A stretch of 64,000 nt of DNA from Nigrospora sphaerica. Its lineage: Eukaryota > Ascomycota > Sordariomycetes > Amphisphaeriales > Apiosporaceae. The translations under genes were made by a program, and so were the position numbers. The stretch lies in NCBI GenBank assembly GCA_018287875.1, contig JAGVVL010000001.1, positions 4,216,001 through 4,280,000 of the forward strand. The letters run 5' to 3'. Below the pieces are notes generated by a model. The model was not told the DNA's origin and made no database searches. It saw nothing but the letters and a program-made list of their open reading frames with translations. The first letter of the stretch is position 1. Every line of letters begins with the position of its first letter. Below are positions 12,837-27,933 of this stretch, piece after piece.

Positions 12837-14241
12837 ATGGCGTCCAACGAGGAGCGGGACCATGCCCTGCAATCCCTTCGGACCAAACTCATCGAGTCGC
12901 GCGAGTGGGAGGCGAAGCTGAAGGCCCTGCGCCTGGAGATCAAGGGACTCGCCAAGGAATACGACCAGACCGAGGATAACATCAAAGCACTGCAGAGCGT
13001 CGGCCAGATAATAGGCGAGGTGCTGAAGCAGTTGGACGATGAAAGATGTAAGCGCGCGCTGCCGCCCTCCGTCTGTCATCATGTGCTAACCGGCCGCCGC
13101 CGCCAGTCATCGTCAAGGCCTCCTCGGGCCCCCGGTACGTCGTCGGCTGCCGATCAAAGGTCGACAAGGCGAAATTGAAGCAGGGCACACGCGTCGCTCT
13201 GGACATGACCACGCTCACCATTATGCGAATGCTACCGCGAGAGGTCGACCCGCTTGTCTACAACATGTCCCTGGAGGATCCGGGCCAGGTGAGCTTCGCC
13301 GGCATCGGTGGTCTTAACGACCAGATTCGTGAGCTCCGAGAGGTCATTGAGCTGCCCTTGAAGAACCCAGAGCTCTTTCTGCGAGTAGGCATCAAGCCCC
13401 CGAAGGGCGTGTTGCTGTACGGCCCGCCCGGAACCGGCAAGACACTGCTAGCGCGTGCCGTGGCCAGCAGCCTGGAGACCAACTTCCTGAAGGGTACGTA
13501 TACCCTGCTGAGGGATGCCCGCCCGCGCCCTTACCCCTACCCCCGATCCCGCGCGCGCACAGCACGGCCACTGACACGCGTGCCCCCCTGCCATAGTTGT
13601 GTCGTCGGCCATCGTCGACAAGTACATTGGCGAGTCGGCGCGCCTGATTCGAGAGATGTTCGGCTACGCCAAGGAGCACGAGCCGTGCATTATTTTTATG
13701 GACGAGATCGATGCCATCGGCGGAAGGCGATTTTCGGAAGGAACTAGTGCCGATCGCGAGATTCAACGAACGCTCATGGAGCTGCTGAACCAGCTTGATG
13801 GCTTCGACTACCTCGGCAAGACCAAGATCATCATGGCCACCAATCGACCAGACACGCTCGACCCCGCCCTGCTGCGTGCCGGCCGACTGGACCGCAAGAT
13901 CGAGATTGCCCTGCCGAACGAGGTCGGCCGGCTGGAGATTCTGAAGATTCATGCGCAGAGCGTGGTCACTGAGGGCGACATCGATTTTGAGAGCGTGGTG
14001 AAAATGAGCGACGGCCTGAACGGTGCCGATTTGCGCAATGTTGTCACGGAAGCGTATGTTCCCCTCTGTCGGTGTCTGGGCCGGGTTCGTCGATTTATGC
14101 TAACGTTTGTTGCGCTGCAGGGGCCTATTTGCCATCAAGGACTACCGTGACGCCATCAATCAAGACGACTTCAACAAGGCGGTGCGCAAGGTGGCCGAGG
14201 CCAAGAAGCTGGAGGGCAAGTTGGAATACCAGAAGCTGTAG
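12837..14241 (+). CDS. RPT4: 26S proteasome ATPase subunit Rpt4
   Basis: One of the six AAA ATPases at the base of the 19S regulatory particle, which unfold substrates and feed them into the 20S core. Exons are 12837-13047, 13107-13493, 13597-14053 and 14121-14241, giving 391 residues, the normal size. Residues about 10-60 are a coiled coil, followed by the OB fold. The AAA domain has Walker A GPPGTGKT near residue 176, Walker [10 protein letters not shown] near 231, the pore-loop region [17 protein letters not shown], and the arginine fingers in LRAGRLDRK. The C-terminus ends KLEYQKL with no HbYX motif, as expected for Rpt4 and unlike Rpt2, Rpt3 and Rpt5. No unusual features apart from ordinary short introns. 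Confidence 0.95.
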
Positions 14242-17200
14242 ACTGGCCCCAGGGGCGATCACGAAGCTGGACGCGGGCGGCAGATGGCGGCGGCCACATG
14301 TTTCGACGTGGTGTTCCTCCCGGCATAGCTCGTGTACAGACACATCTACATGCTCCGTTGACGGACGGGCCATGGTGAAGTCGAATCGATCTTCCAGCCG
14401 CCTGATACCTAGCGGTCTAGTTCCTCCAACAAGTGCTTAAGTTGAAGAGCGGCTCCTTTGTATCATCATCTATTAGAAACGCGAACGGTCTTTACCAGGC
14501 AGTTTTCAAATCACCCCGCCCTCCCACATTCTCTTTCTCCGCCCTCTTGTTTCCTTGTAGTGCATGAGTGCACGCGGACGTGCCATTGTGGGTGCACAGG
14601 TGCAGCCGTGCTCAGCCCTGTGCCACGTCGCGCCAGGTGGCAGGTTGGAAGTGCGTCCGTCGTGGTGATCCACAAGGCTGACAGCATTGAGGTGTGTAAA
14701 AGGAGGGGAAGGGTAGGTTGACGAAAGGGAAAGGCGAGGTGGAATTGGCGGTTCGGGAGCTAGAGAGAGAGAGGGAGGGGGTTCCTATGTATGGATAGAC
14801 CCGACGGTATATCATTATATTAGGTACCCGGATCCCACCCGCCCTGTTGGTTTCCTACCAAACCCAAGGCTGCCGGTCTCTTGACTCTTGGCCCTAGTGG
14901 GCGTTTAGCTGCAGGGACTGGATCCGCCAGGGCCGGTTGTGAAAAGACTGCCGGGCGAGGTAGTGGCAGGCAGTTCGTTTGGTATAGGGTGGTATGCTGA
15001 AAGGAACAGGCGGCTTGTAGGCCGTGGGCAGTGATCGACACGCAGGGCACGCACGCATTTCGGATCTCGTATGGATGGATAAGATGCGCTTTGGGCTGCC
15101 ACTAGGGCCAGCTTGCTCGTCGTATTTGGTTTCCTCGTAGAAACAAGTGGCTGACATCATTTTCCCTGCTAGGGTCTCATGGGCTATTCTTAGCAAAGCA
15201 GCGAAAAGGGGAGGTGTCCCCCCGCCGTCGGCGAGGCTGTGTGTGCGCCCTGCGTGTTAGCGTGCCTGCTTTTTACAGGGACGGGCCCAATGAATGGGTG
15301 CCCGTTCAGTCCACCCCCCATCCGGACTTTCGATACGATGCATGCGATGCGACAACCATCGGGCCAATTTCCACGCTGATCAGCGGCCTCCAGGCGCGTA
15401 CAGCGTTGCGGTACAACGTTGCAGTACAGCGTACTGGGAGGAGCGGAGGAAGGAGGGCGCCGACCTGCTCGTAGAAAGGTAGGAAAGAGGGAAAGAAGAA
15501 ACATATTCGAGTTGGAGGACACGAAGCACGACAGAGGAGGGATCGGGGTTTTAGGGGGGTGTTTGGGTTGGGTAGGTTGGGTCCAAGGACAATGGTGTCA
15601 CCGCATGTTCTATCGTAAAGCCATCGAGGGTGGGAGGGCGCATTGTAGAGTCAAATGACTACCATGTAAGAGTAGTTGAATATAAGTTGGCCACGGGGTG
15701 AGTGGCTGGATGGATGTGACGGGATGAGGGGGGAGGTTTCTCGGGCCATGACAGCCTCCTCCCCCCAAGCATTCTACGGGACGAAGTATACGACGGCGTA
15801 TAGGTTACTCAGTACAGCTACATCTTGATTCTTCCTCGCCACTGTAGTCGTAGCGACGGTCGCAGGCGCGAGCTGGTGCCCCACTGGCCAGACCCGACAC
15901 GGATCCCTGGACGGATGGGGTTTCCTAGTGATGCGGTGTGGGTACGTCTCAACCGCCGGCCACAGTGTACGATTTACCTGGCAAAAGCTACCCCGTGCCT
16001 GGTCGGTAGGCATGCAAGTTTGTGGTTTGTTTTCCGGTGGATCTGCACCGGCAGTGCCACCCACGGCCTGCATCCATCGTAGCCGTCTTCCACCATGGCA
16101 CCGTGCGGTTTAGCCTTGTATATTATGTGGTTTTGTCTGCCAATCGAGACCCATCGCCGGCTTTTTGGCTGCTGGGTACGACACTGTGCTGGCGTGCTGT
16201 TCCCATCCGTGGCACTTGGCTGGATGAACGGGCGGGTAGGGGGGGCAAGGGGGGGGCGCCGGGTCGAGAAGTGCGTACGCAGCGCCTCTCGTCCGCGTCT
16301 ACGTGTCCCCGTGGGTGTCGTAGCAGCAGCAGCAGCAGCAGCAACAGCAACGGCAGGTACCTAGCCAGACAAACGTTGCCAACCGTCAGGAGGGGAGGCG
16401 GGCAAACACGGGATAGACAGTACCGACCAGCTAAGGTCGGCCCGTCATCCAGTTCCCAGCTCTCGTGGGAGGTGGCGGCGCGAATCGGGTGTCCCATGCT
16501 CCCCGTGTAACAGTAGACAGGGGCACGAGAAGGAGGGGGAGGAGGAGGCGGCGCATGATTCAAGTGGGATACCTATCTATTTCTTCCCACTCACCTCAAC
16601 TCTCAAGATGTGCCCCGCCTACCTTTTCGTGCATCTACCTCTCACAGCGGCGACAGGCACGAGTTGACGAGTTAAGTAGAGTACCTACGCAGGTAGGCAT
16701 CAGGGAAGCAGGTAAAAAGTATGTACTAAGCTTTACTGCCTGCATAGGTGAGCACTTGAGTACCCAAGAAACTCCTCCGGTTGGCGAGGTTAGGTAGCTG
16801 TAGGCTTCTGGGGGAGGGGCGAGGAGTAAGAGGAAGGGGGCTGAAGAAGAACGGAAGGCATGCGTCCACCCGGACGGGCGGGCGTTGCCAAACGGTTGCA
16901 ATCGCGGCCGATGGGAAGGCCGACGACGACTTCAGCTTTCGAGCTTAGTGCCTTGACAGGGATGAGGGGGGCTCAGCGGCCATCTGTTTAGTCGAGACTA
17001 GCAACTAAGCACTTGCTTCAATGGTCCCCTTAAAACAAACCATCTCCCCGCCTCGTCGTCAACAGCAGCCGCCCTCTCCCCTCCCATCGCCATTCTCTTC
17101 TCCTTCTTCTTCTCTTCTCCGTCCGCCCTCGCTCTGCATCCTCCGCCACTGAAGTACATCTTCTTGATACCCCGACCCCTCGCTTCCTATAATTCCTTCC

Positions 17201-17255
17201 CCAGCGTGTTGCTCCCCCCCCCTCCGCCAGCCCGGACCTGACAACATCGCCCGCC
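14242..17255. other. Gene-free region between RPT4 and GFA1
   Basis: About 3 kb in which I cannot support a gene. Frames of 60-160 codons occur on both strands but lack recognisable motifs and are interrupted. Small features include a GA-rich stretch near 14761-14780, a GCA/GCAACA microsatellite near 16321-16352, and TACCTA-type motifs near 16680-16700. The last 220 bases are strongly pyrimidine-rich and look like the GFA1 leader. The space is long enough for a noncoding RNA or distal regulatory DNA, which reading alone cannot show. Confidence 0.5.
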
Positions 17256-19956
<2,701 letters not shown>

Positions 19957-20623
19957 GGGTAGGATGTGGCTGACGTCTAGACTTCTTGGGCCGGGGTTTG
20001 TATCGGGGTTGGCTGTAAAAGATACACAGGGAGCAAAAATGCGGGTGGTCTGGTGCGCTTTACGCACACCCGCATCCCGTGAGGGAGGAGGCTTGGAGCA
20101 GGAATGAGGCACGCGGACGGGTAGGGCGGCACGCTGATAGCGAGCTTCGTTTGCTCGTCTGGTGACAGTAGTCTGTTGTTGGCGAGCGCAGGCCATTGGG
20201 CGAGCCCAGACAGCCCTTCGGTACCGCCAAGGCAGATTTGCAGACAGTGAGTCGAGAATAAAAAGCATTCATGAACAAGTGGGGGCGGTACTAGCAACCG
20301 CAGTATGACTGCTTTGTATGGCGTGACATCGTGGTGAAAGCTTGACTGCTGGCTTGCCGGCTGTTGCCGAAGGTAAGCAGGGCAACGAAAGTCACATGGT
20401 GGGTTGTCAAGATGAAAATGGTAAAGAGAATTTGGGTTACGGCCCGTGGCGCGCAAGGTATCATTGGTATCAATACTACAAGACAAGACACTATAAGAGA
20501 TGGTGCTCCCCCTCCTCCCCTCACGGGTACGTGGACATTGAAAAGCAAGCAGACGCTGGGGGGTAAAGTGCTTGTCGTCGTGGACCTCTCGCTTGCAACT
20601 CCCCTCCCCGTTCAAATCCCAAC
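19957..20623. other. Convergent 3' spacer of GFA1 and KAR9
   Basis: About 670 bases between two genes that converge tail to tail. It should contain both 3' untranslated regions and polyadenylation sites. Frames here have no conserved features. Confidence 0.6.
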
Positions 20624-23600
20624 TCAATGACGCCACCGCGGCTTGCCGTCGTGCAAATGTTCGCCCTCGGCGGCACTGGTGGGCTTGCGCAGGCCCAGCC
20701 GTGACGCCGACATGGGCGGCTGCGGTGTCGTGCGTCCGCCCATGGCCGGCGTGGCCGTCCTCTTTCCCGTTGGCTGGGGAAGCAGGCTGGCCCGGCGCGA
20801 CGTGGCCATGGAACTGGCCGCCCGCCTCGCCTCGGGTGGCGAGTGGGGGTCCAGCAGCATGGGTTGATGCATGGAAGCACGGCGGTTGTCGAAGGCCGAT
20901 GGCGGAGGCTGCGGCGTCAGTCGCGGCTTCGCGAGCGACTGTTGGGCATAGGGGCCCGGCGACGTGATGCGGTCGCGAAAGCTCATGCGCGACCCGCTCG
21001 GCCGGGGCGGCGTGTAGTCGGGCCCGGGCGAGGCGGAACCGGCCCGGCCGCTCGGCGTCCGCAGGGTGGGGATCTTGGAGCTGGAGAAGTGAGGCAGGAG
21101 GGATGAGGCCGGGCGGGCCGGCGTCGCCAGAGACGAGGCCGGGCGCGAGTACGGGCTCGGCGTCGTCAGCGTGAGCGGTTTGAAGTTGTGGCCCACGTCC
21201 GAGTCGCGCGTGTTAACGGAGCTGTTCCAGCGGGGCCGCGTGTCGAGCTGGTGCTGGTGCGAGTGCGAGCCGGACCAGGGCATCCTGCTGCCCGAGGGTG
21301 TCGTGGACGCGCTCCGCGGCGGCGTGGACAAGGTGGACGGCGGCGACAGCGTCGACATGCGCGACGACCCTACCGGCCGCCGCGAGATCTGCGACGGCGG
21401 CATCAAACCGCTTCGGCGGGCCGACGTGGGCGGCGCCCGGTGGCTGCTGGCGTTGGACGACGACCGCGACTTCTTGTTCCCCGACGGCGTCACGGGCAGG
21501 CCGAGGCTCGACATGACGACCGACGAGGGCGGCGAGCTGCCGGGCGTCTCGTGGCCGCTCGTCACCGTCGACCGGTCGTTGGAGAGCAGGCTGTAGATGG
21601 AGTCGCGCAGCGCCTCGCTCCTCCGGTCCGACTGCTGCATCTCGTCGAGGGCCACGTCGAGGTCCTGAATCTGCCCCTTGACTTGCTCCCAGCTAGACTG
21701 CATTTCGGTATGCAGCCGCAAGATCTCTCCGTTGAGCGTCAGCCGGTCCTTGACTCCCCTCTCGATGATGGACAGCACGCGTTCGATGGCCGGGCCGTAG
21801 TGCATCTTCTTGGCCTCGTAACTCTCGATCTTCTTGGCCATGATGGGAGGGTTGGTCAGGTGCAGGCCGCTGTCGACGGCCTCGCGCAGCTTGGCGACAC
21901 TGCGCTCGACCGACTCAATCATCTTGTGTGCCTGCCGCCCGGCGCTGCGGAAGACCAGAATCCACTTGTCTTCGCCGAGCTCTTTCCGAACCGACTCGGC
22001 GTCCTTCTCGAGCTTCTTGTAGCTGGCCTCCAACGACGTGCGCCGCTCGTGGAGCTCTTCGCACGCCGTGGGGAAGGCATGCGAGGCCCTGGCTTCGAAG
22101 ACCGAGAGCCGCATGGGCAGGAAGTCCAGCGACGCCCTCAAAGGTTGCATCCTGGCAAACAGGGCAAGCAAGCTGGAGTCGTCCTGCGGCATGTTGGGCG
22201 CGGCAGGCGACGTTGGGCTGAGGGGGAAAACCGGCCCGCCAAACCGACTGGCCCGGGACTTGGAGGGCGTCTCCTCGACAATGGTCTCGAGGTCGCCAAT
22301 GTCGACGCCATCCCCACTGGTCGCCGCCATGAGCGACTTGTGTCGCCGCTCCTCCATTTCGAACACGAGGCGGGTGAGGTCCTCCATCTCATTTTCTATG
22401 TCGCCCAGCACGCTGTTCCATAGCTCCTCCCATTCCATGGCGATCTCGACCTGGCTCTTGGCCGTCTTCAGCGTGGTGCGGATCTTGGCCCACTCCTCCA
22501 GGATGGATTCCATCTGGGTGACGGCCAGCTGCAAGTCGTCGCTCGAGACCTGGACGATGTCCCTGCGGCCCTGTAGCTCCTCGATGGCGCTGACGTAGAC
22601 GTTGATGAGGTCTTCGAACCGCGAGATGGCATTCTCCACCTCGTCGTAGCCCTCCCGCCCCCCTGCCGCCGCCCATTCGACGTCGTCGTCGCTGTCCAAG
22701 CCGTCGATGACCTCGCTGGCCTTGTATATCCACATGCGTATCTGCTCGGCGGCGTTGATGAGCGCCTGGGCCGCCGACTGGGCCGTGGGGATAGCCGAGA
22801 TCTTGCCCGACAGAGAAGCGGCATCCGGCAGCTGCAGCGAGGTCAGTTGGGCGAGCTGGTTGGCAAAGGACAGCCTGGAGATGGTGTATATGGAGCCGGT
22901 CCGCTGAAGGCGCAGCGGGTTGAAGTAGGAGACGGCATCGGGGTTGAAGTCCGACGTCGCCGCGGCCTCGGGCGGGCTGTCCTTGGGCGGCGGCGGCGGC
23001 GGCGGCGGCGTGGCGTCCCGCTCGAGATGCTCGTGCCGGGTATCGTACAGGGTCTTGGTCCCGTTGCCGTTGGTGTGGTCGGGCAAGCGATACTTGTGTG
23101 CGTCCATGTCCAGGGACGAGTCAGGTGCGGCGGCACCGGGGAGCGCGCGAGCGTGGGCAAGAGGCGGCTCGCCCGCGCAGGACCGAGGGGCGGCTGGTTC
23201 GGCCGTGTCGGACCGGCCGTCGTCGTCGTCGTGCTCCCTCCGCGAAAACAGACTGCCGCGGCTGGATTTGGACCGCAACAGCTGCAGGGGCGCACCGGGA
23301 CCCTTCCAAGGACGACCACGACGTTCGATGGCTTCGACCGACGCGCTGTTGGCCTGGTGCTTCTGGTCGATCAGCCGAAGCTGGTCCTCGGGCAGGCGCC
23401 CAACGGTGGCAGAGGACGAGGGCGACGACAGCTGCCTCTGCACGCCACCAAAACCAAGGGCTTTGAGTCGGGCAGCAAGGCCTGGAGAGGGTTTGCGAGG
23501 GTGGTGGTGGTGGTGGTGGGAGGAGGGACGGGCCACCGGGAGCGAGGCGGCGTTGGGATTATTATGCGTGCGGTGCTGGTGGAGATGGTAATTGTCGTTG

Positions 23601-23923
23601 GTGCCGCCGCCGTTGCTGCTACTGCTGCTGCTGCTGCTGCCGCTGCTGCCCGGGTGGTCGTGGTGGCGGTTGTTATGGTTGTTGCTGGAGTAGTCGTCGC
23701 CGTCAGGGCCGAGTGCAAGCGGGCCGAGCTGAGAAATGTCGTCTGAGACGTCGGCGAAGGTTAAAATCGATGGTGCAAGATGTGAATAGGCACATGCATC
23801 GTCGGTCCTTGCATCGGGTGGCGGTCGGTGGTGCTGGCCGGCGTCGCTGGGATCGGCAGCAGGATCAGTGAGCAGATGGGGAGCGGCGGCCTCTGCCGCC
23901 GCCATGGCAGAGGGGTCCGTCAT
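20624..23923 (-). CDS. KAR9: Kar9-family spindle-positioning protein
   Basis: Single-exon frame of 1099 residues. Kar9 links the microtubule plus-end protein Bim1/EB1 to myosin and actin, orienting the spindle and nuclei. Residues 1-330 are disordered, with His, Ser, Asn and Pro runs encoded by trinucleotide repeats. The predicted helical KAR9 domain covers about 330-800 and includes AAEQIRMWIYKASEVIDGLD, ENAISRFEDLINVYVSAIEEL and MESILEEWAKIRTTLKTAK. The C-terminal 290 residues are Ser/Pro/Arg-rich and basic and contain SSKIPTLR near 948-955, an SxIP-type candidate EB1-binding site, before a conserved-looking GKPRWRH end. The gene converges with GFA1. Long frames on the opposite strand are GC-driven shadows. 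The first ATG (TDPSAMAAAE) is used; the one at codon 7 is equally possible. Confidence 0.85.
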   Translation of the reverse strand: MTDPSAMAAAEAAAPHLLTDPAADPSDAGQHHRPPPDARTDDACAYSHLAPSILTFADVSDDISQLGPLALGPDGDDYSSNNHNNRHHDHPGSSGSSSSSSSSNGGGTNDNYHLHQHRTHNNPNAASLPVARPSSHHHHHHPRKPSPGLAARLKALGFGGVQRQLSSPSSSATVGRLPEDQLRLIDQKHQANSASVEAIERRGRPWKGPGAPLQLLRSKSSRGSLFSRREHDDDDGRSDTAEPAAPRSCAGEPPLAHARALPGAAAPDSSLDMDAHKYRLPDHTNGNGTKTLYDTRHEHLERDATPPPPPPPPKDSPPEAAATSDFNPDAVSYFNPLRLQRTGSIYTISRLSFANQLAQLTSLQLPDAASLSGKISAIPTAQSAAQALINAAEQIRMWIYKASEVIDGLDSDDDVEWAAAGGREGYDEVENAISRFEDLINVYVSAIEELQGRRDIVQVSSDDLQLAVTQMESILEEWAKIRTTLKTAKSQVEIAMEWEELWNSVLGDIENEMEDLTRLVFEMEERRHKSLMAATSGDGVDIGDLETIVEETPSKSRASRFGGPVFPLSPTSPAAPNMPQDDSSLLALFARMQPLRASLDFLPMRLSVFEARASHAFPTACEELHERRTSLEASYKKLEKDAESVRKELGEDKWILVFRSAGRQAHKMIESVERSVAKLREAVDSGLHLTNPPIMAKKIESYEAKKMHYGPAIERVLSIIERGVKDRLTLNGEILRLHTEMQSSWEQVKGQIQDLDVALDEMQQSDRRSEALRDSIYSLLSNDRSTVTSGHETPGSSPPSSVVMSSLGLPVTPSGNKKSRSSSNASSHRAPPTSARRSGLMPPSQISRRPVGSSRMSTLSPPSTLSTPPRSASTTPSGSRMPWSGSHSHQHQLDTRPRWNSSVNTRDSDVGHNFKPLTLTTPSPYSRPASSLATPARPASSLLPHFSSSKIPTLRTPSGRAGSASPGPDYTPPRPSGSRMSFRDRITSPGPYAQQSLAKPRLTPQPPPSAFDNRRASMHQPMLLDPHSPPEARRAASSMATSRRASLLPQPTGKRTATPAMGGRTTPQPPMSASRLGLRKPTSAAEGEHLHDGKPRWRH

Positions 23924-24308
23924 CTAGGTATGATGTATCATGTACAGGGTCTGTCCCTCTGTCACAGACCGCTCCGGCGCCAGCCGCCTGCCCAACGACA
24001 CGCGCCTGGGTGGATTGAATGCGAGACTGCGCCGGTCCTGTCTCCCTTGTGGGCGTGCGGGTGCCGAGCAGTAGCAGGACGGACGCGGGATGGGCAACAG
24101 GTAATGCAAGTAGTACTTGGGTTAGTAGGTGTGCAAGGTGGACAGGGGAAAAAAGATAGGGCTGTCGCTTTGCCCGGGGGGGAAGAGAGGGGAGAAGGCC
24201 GTTGATGCTGTTCCCCCTGCCGCCGTATGTTTGATCCCCGTCTGTCCGCGTCCGTCTGCCCGTCCGTCCGTCTGTCTCCCTCCCTCCTTCCTTCCCTCTC
24301 TCTCTCCG

Positions 24309-24376
24309 TCTGTCTGTCTGTCTTTCCTTCGTCTGTCTGTCTGTCTTTCCTTAGTCTGTCTGTCTGTCTGTTTTGT
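24309..24376. repeat. CTGT microsatellite with 23-base higher-order unit
   Basis: Runs of GTCT/CTGT are organised into repeated blocks of four tetranucleotides followed by TTTCCTTC-like spacers, giving a unit of about 23 bases repeated nearly three times. The pyrimidine bias extends from about 24236 to 24430. Confidence 0.7.
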
Positions 24377-27300
24377 CGCTCTGTTTTTGCCCGTCTCCCG
24401 CTTTGCCTGCCTGCCTGTCTTGTCCGTCTTCCGCTCGTGGTGTGAGCTGATTCGTTGCGCGGTGGAGATGGTCGAGGCCGACGCGTGCGTCCCGGAACGA
24501 ACGATACAGTGTGCTAGGCAAGCAAGCAAGTACGACGAGTTCTATTGGGAACCGGGCGCGAATCGGCGTCAGGATTGGGTTGGCCGAGAAAGCGGCTTGC
24601 ATGCACGTATCTGGCCACGGCTATTGTACGAGGCCTGACCAACGAATTCGAGAGGCGAGCCTGCGCCCTTATCTGGGGCACTCCGTCGGGTCCTCGGCGC
24701 GGGGGGAGGGTTGTTGAATGAATGAGGTCATGAGCCAGCGGAGGAAAGGCTTGCGCGGATGAGACGGCGGTCGGCAAATGAGTTGGTTGAGGGGAGGGAA
24801 CAATATCACACGGATGAAGGGGAGGGCTGGCAAAGGCAAAACGGGCAAGACGAGGCGACTCAAGTGTTGGGCACGAAGATGGCACCGGCAGCCGGACGAT
24901 GCGACGACAGACGACTTCCCGACCAAGCAGCACGGCAACCCTCTAACGTGAGTTGGCAAAGACAGGCAACTTTAGGTAGCTGGCAGCAGTGCACCTCCTC
25001 CTGACGGGGACCGGCGCCGGAAACGAAGCGAGCGACAGTTGAGCCTACGACGGCAGGCCATCCAGGGTTACATGTATGGAAAGACGTAGCCAGCCCGCTC
25101 ATGCCCGCTCTCCCCGGCTGACTCGGATGGGGTGACTGTGAAGCGACGGAGAACTGCGAGTATTGTAGGTGCGGAACGCTGTAAGCCCCTACCGCTGACT
25201 ACCAAGGTGCTTCTTGTAAGTTAGGTACGAATACAGCGCCTTCGCTTTTTTTTGGGGGGGGGGGGTGCCGGGATGAAAGCAAGCCAGGCCAGAAGCGAAC
25301 TGGGGGTTGCCGGGGGTGGGATAACTGCAACCTATCCGGCATGCCCATTCAACCCTCAGTTCGACCAGCCCTCCTGAGCACAGGTGGTAGGTAATGTTAG
25401 TACATGCCGAGTCGGGCCTACCTACTTACCTACTACTACATAGGTATGGGAGGTAATGTATAAAGGTATGTACCTAGGCAGGGAGCCTGTACGCGGCATC
25501 CATGTAAATCGATGGACATATAGATGGATGTTGACTTCAAAGCTGACGGACGGGCGGGTGGCCTCGACGGCCCACCTGACTTGAGTCAGTGGGTTGACTT
25601 CAACGAACTAGCTCTCCCCGACCAATAATTGAATCCGAAATAAAGGAAGAACCTCAAGACCTGGAACCAGAGAACGACCACCACCGGGGAGGGGGGGGGC
25701 CATCCTGATTAGGGTAGTGGCCAAGGCGGGCAGGTACCTACTGACCAGCACGACCTACTCAAGTAGGCAGGTAACGACTTACCTAGTTCGGGCGAACTAC
25801 AGGCTTAGGCACCTAAAGAAGGTAGCCCTGGCCCACGGCTGCCTGCCCGCGGGCTGCCCAAGAAAGCGGCGTGAGGCCCCGTCGCAATAAGATCGTCGTT
25901 GGCTTCATTTCACCCTGTAGGCCTCGTAGGCTCGCGTGGCTCGCCCCTCGCCATGGGCCCCGATGCTTCTTCCCAAGGTTGGTCCTTTTCCGGGCACCGG
26001 TGCGCTGACTAGCTGGCCTCGGTCGTCCAGTCAGTCCTTCGGGGTCTCGAACTTGTAGCGCTACTGGCCCGCCTTTCCACCAGCGTTCCGCAGTCCCGGA
26101 CGCAAGCCTGCACCCATGGTTCCATCCGGACATCGGCCGTCGCGATTTCACGGCATCCGTCGCGCCTGTGTACGCGTGCCCACCAACATATACGAGACTC
26201 TCGAGCCCATCTTACCAGAGCCTCTCTCGTCGTTCCGCTGCTATGGTTAAGGTTGCCCACCGGTGGCTTGTCTGCCCGGCCGTCACCCGGCATTGACCTT
26301 CGCTCTCCATATTCCTCAATCATCTTAGTGGTCCCTTCGTCCCGTCGGACCACCTGGCCACTCCGTCACTCTGTCCCTCGGTTATCTCCCTGCCGGAGCG
26401 GGCGCACTGGTCAGATCCGCTCCGTCGGGCCAAGCACGTCGCCTCGTACACTGGCCACCTCAGCTCCCCACTGGTCCGTTTACACTGACGCCGAGGGTAC
26501 GAACGGCTGTGTCTCAAGTGGCCATGATCAATCAAGGCGGACGTACAGTCATTAGCTGATGCATGCTTACCCACCAGCCCGTCCGACCGACCCCAGTTGT
26601 AGGCCCGAACCGCGCAGCTACCTGTGGTCCTCAGCCCTGAAGGTGCTTTGGACGGGGAACGTTTCACCTTTTACCGGCGTCACTGGGCCTCCAGTCCCGA
26701 GATCGAGGGGGGGTGTCCTCGGAGGAACAGGGAATGGTGACCAGGGGGTCCGCCAAGAGGACAAGGGACTAGCCCAGGACGACCGGGCCAGCCTCGCCAG
26801 TCTGCCAGTCAACAATTAGAGCGCGAAAGAGAATGGGCACTTTGGCAAATGAAGGATGCAATATCAAGATTGCGACCCTTGCACGGTCCAGAGTTCCTGC
26901 TCCTACACTTACACGGCGCTGGCTGTTCTGCTGTAATGCATTTCCACTGGTGCAGTAGTCCCGTTGTGCTAGCATGTAGGGAGGGGGGGTGAAGAGAGAG
27001 AGAGAGAGAACAAGTTGCCCGCCTGGAGGCTCAGGTAGGAACAGTACGCGCGACCGTCGTACCTACAGCGAAACACGGAGCATAGGTACTAGACCTACCG
27101 GCCGCTTACGTTTAGCACTGGAGCACTCGAGGAAGCGGGATGCCGTCCCAGTATGTGCCCAGTTGAATATAAAATTCCGTATGATCAATACGCAGGAATC
27201 GCGTCTCGGTGGTCTCCGTGCCTATGGTGAGGTACGTAGTAGGTATGGAGCCGTCCTGACCCCTCTCCCTCGTGCCGCAGTTGTACCTGCATACCCGCGT

Positions 27301-27867
27301 CCCCGAATCCTGGAAAGCTACGATAGGCCCGTTGCGGTGCGGCCTGTGACGCTCCAAGCCGCCAGGGTTACAGCGATGATTACCAACAGCAATCCATCTG
27401 CACGGTCGTCAAGAGGCAATGGACGATTTCGATGTGCGCCGGGACGCTACCCTCTCCTCGGTCATCTCGCAGCCAAACTTCATTGTCCGAAATAGCAGGC
27501 ATCCCAAGGGCGTGGTCGTAGAGCGGAGGTTTGGACGTCCGCCGCCGTGCTACCCACCTATCTACGATGCGCCATGCTTTCCTGTTTCCAGCCGAGGCAG
27601 CAGAGAGACGCGGAGCTTGAAGCCATGCATGGTCTGGGGAACGTTACCTAGAACGTGACCGAAGCATTTGACGAGGGATATTTCTCCTAAAAGCCAAAAA
27701 GCCACCGCGGCCGGGGGGGTTGATCCCAATCCGGAGGCAACCCATTGCTTGAGTCGCTACGTATCTTCTATCCGCCGCCACCCGTGTGAGCTCGGCCTGG
27801 GCGGTCTGGGCCCGGCCTCGCCTGGCGGGCTGCCAACTATCGAGGTACACGACGGCAGATGACTATG

Positions 27868-27933
27868 GACTATGCGGTAGATGACAATCGACTATGTGGC
27901 AGATGATTATCGACTATGCGGCAGATGACTATC
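27868..27933. repeat. 22-base minisatellite, three units
   Basis: Three direct copies of a 22-base unit starting GACTATGYGG, with a further partial copy just before (about 27852-27867) and a degenerate continuation after. The copies differ mostly by C/T and G/A transitions. The array lies inside the gene-poor region, so a coding role is unlikely. Confidence 0.75.

Noticed and set aside
12581..12979. 132-codon frame overlapping the RPT4 leader
   Set aside because: Low-complexity Ser/Pro/Thr sequence from a pyrimidine-rich leader, and it overlaps RPT4 coding sequence in another phase.
21188..22423. 411-codon plus-strand frame inside KAR9
   Set aside because: Arg/Gly-rich antisense shadow; the minus-strand frame holds the coherent KAR9 domain.
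26989..27495. 168-codon plus-strand frame in the gene-poor region
   Set aside because: No conserved pattern, starts in a GA microsatellite, and has the composition of noncoding DNA.
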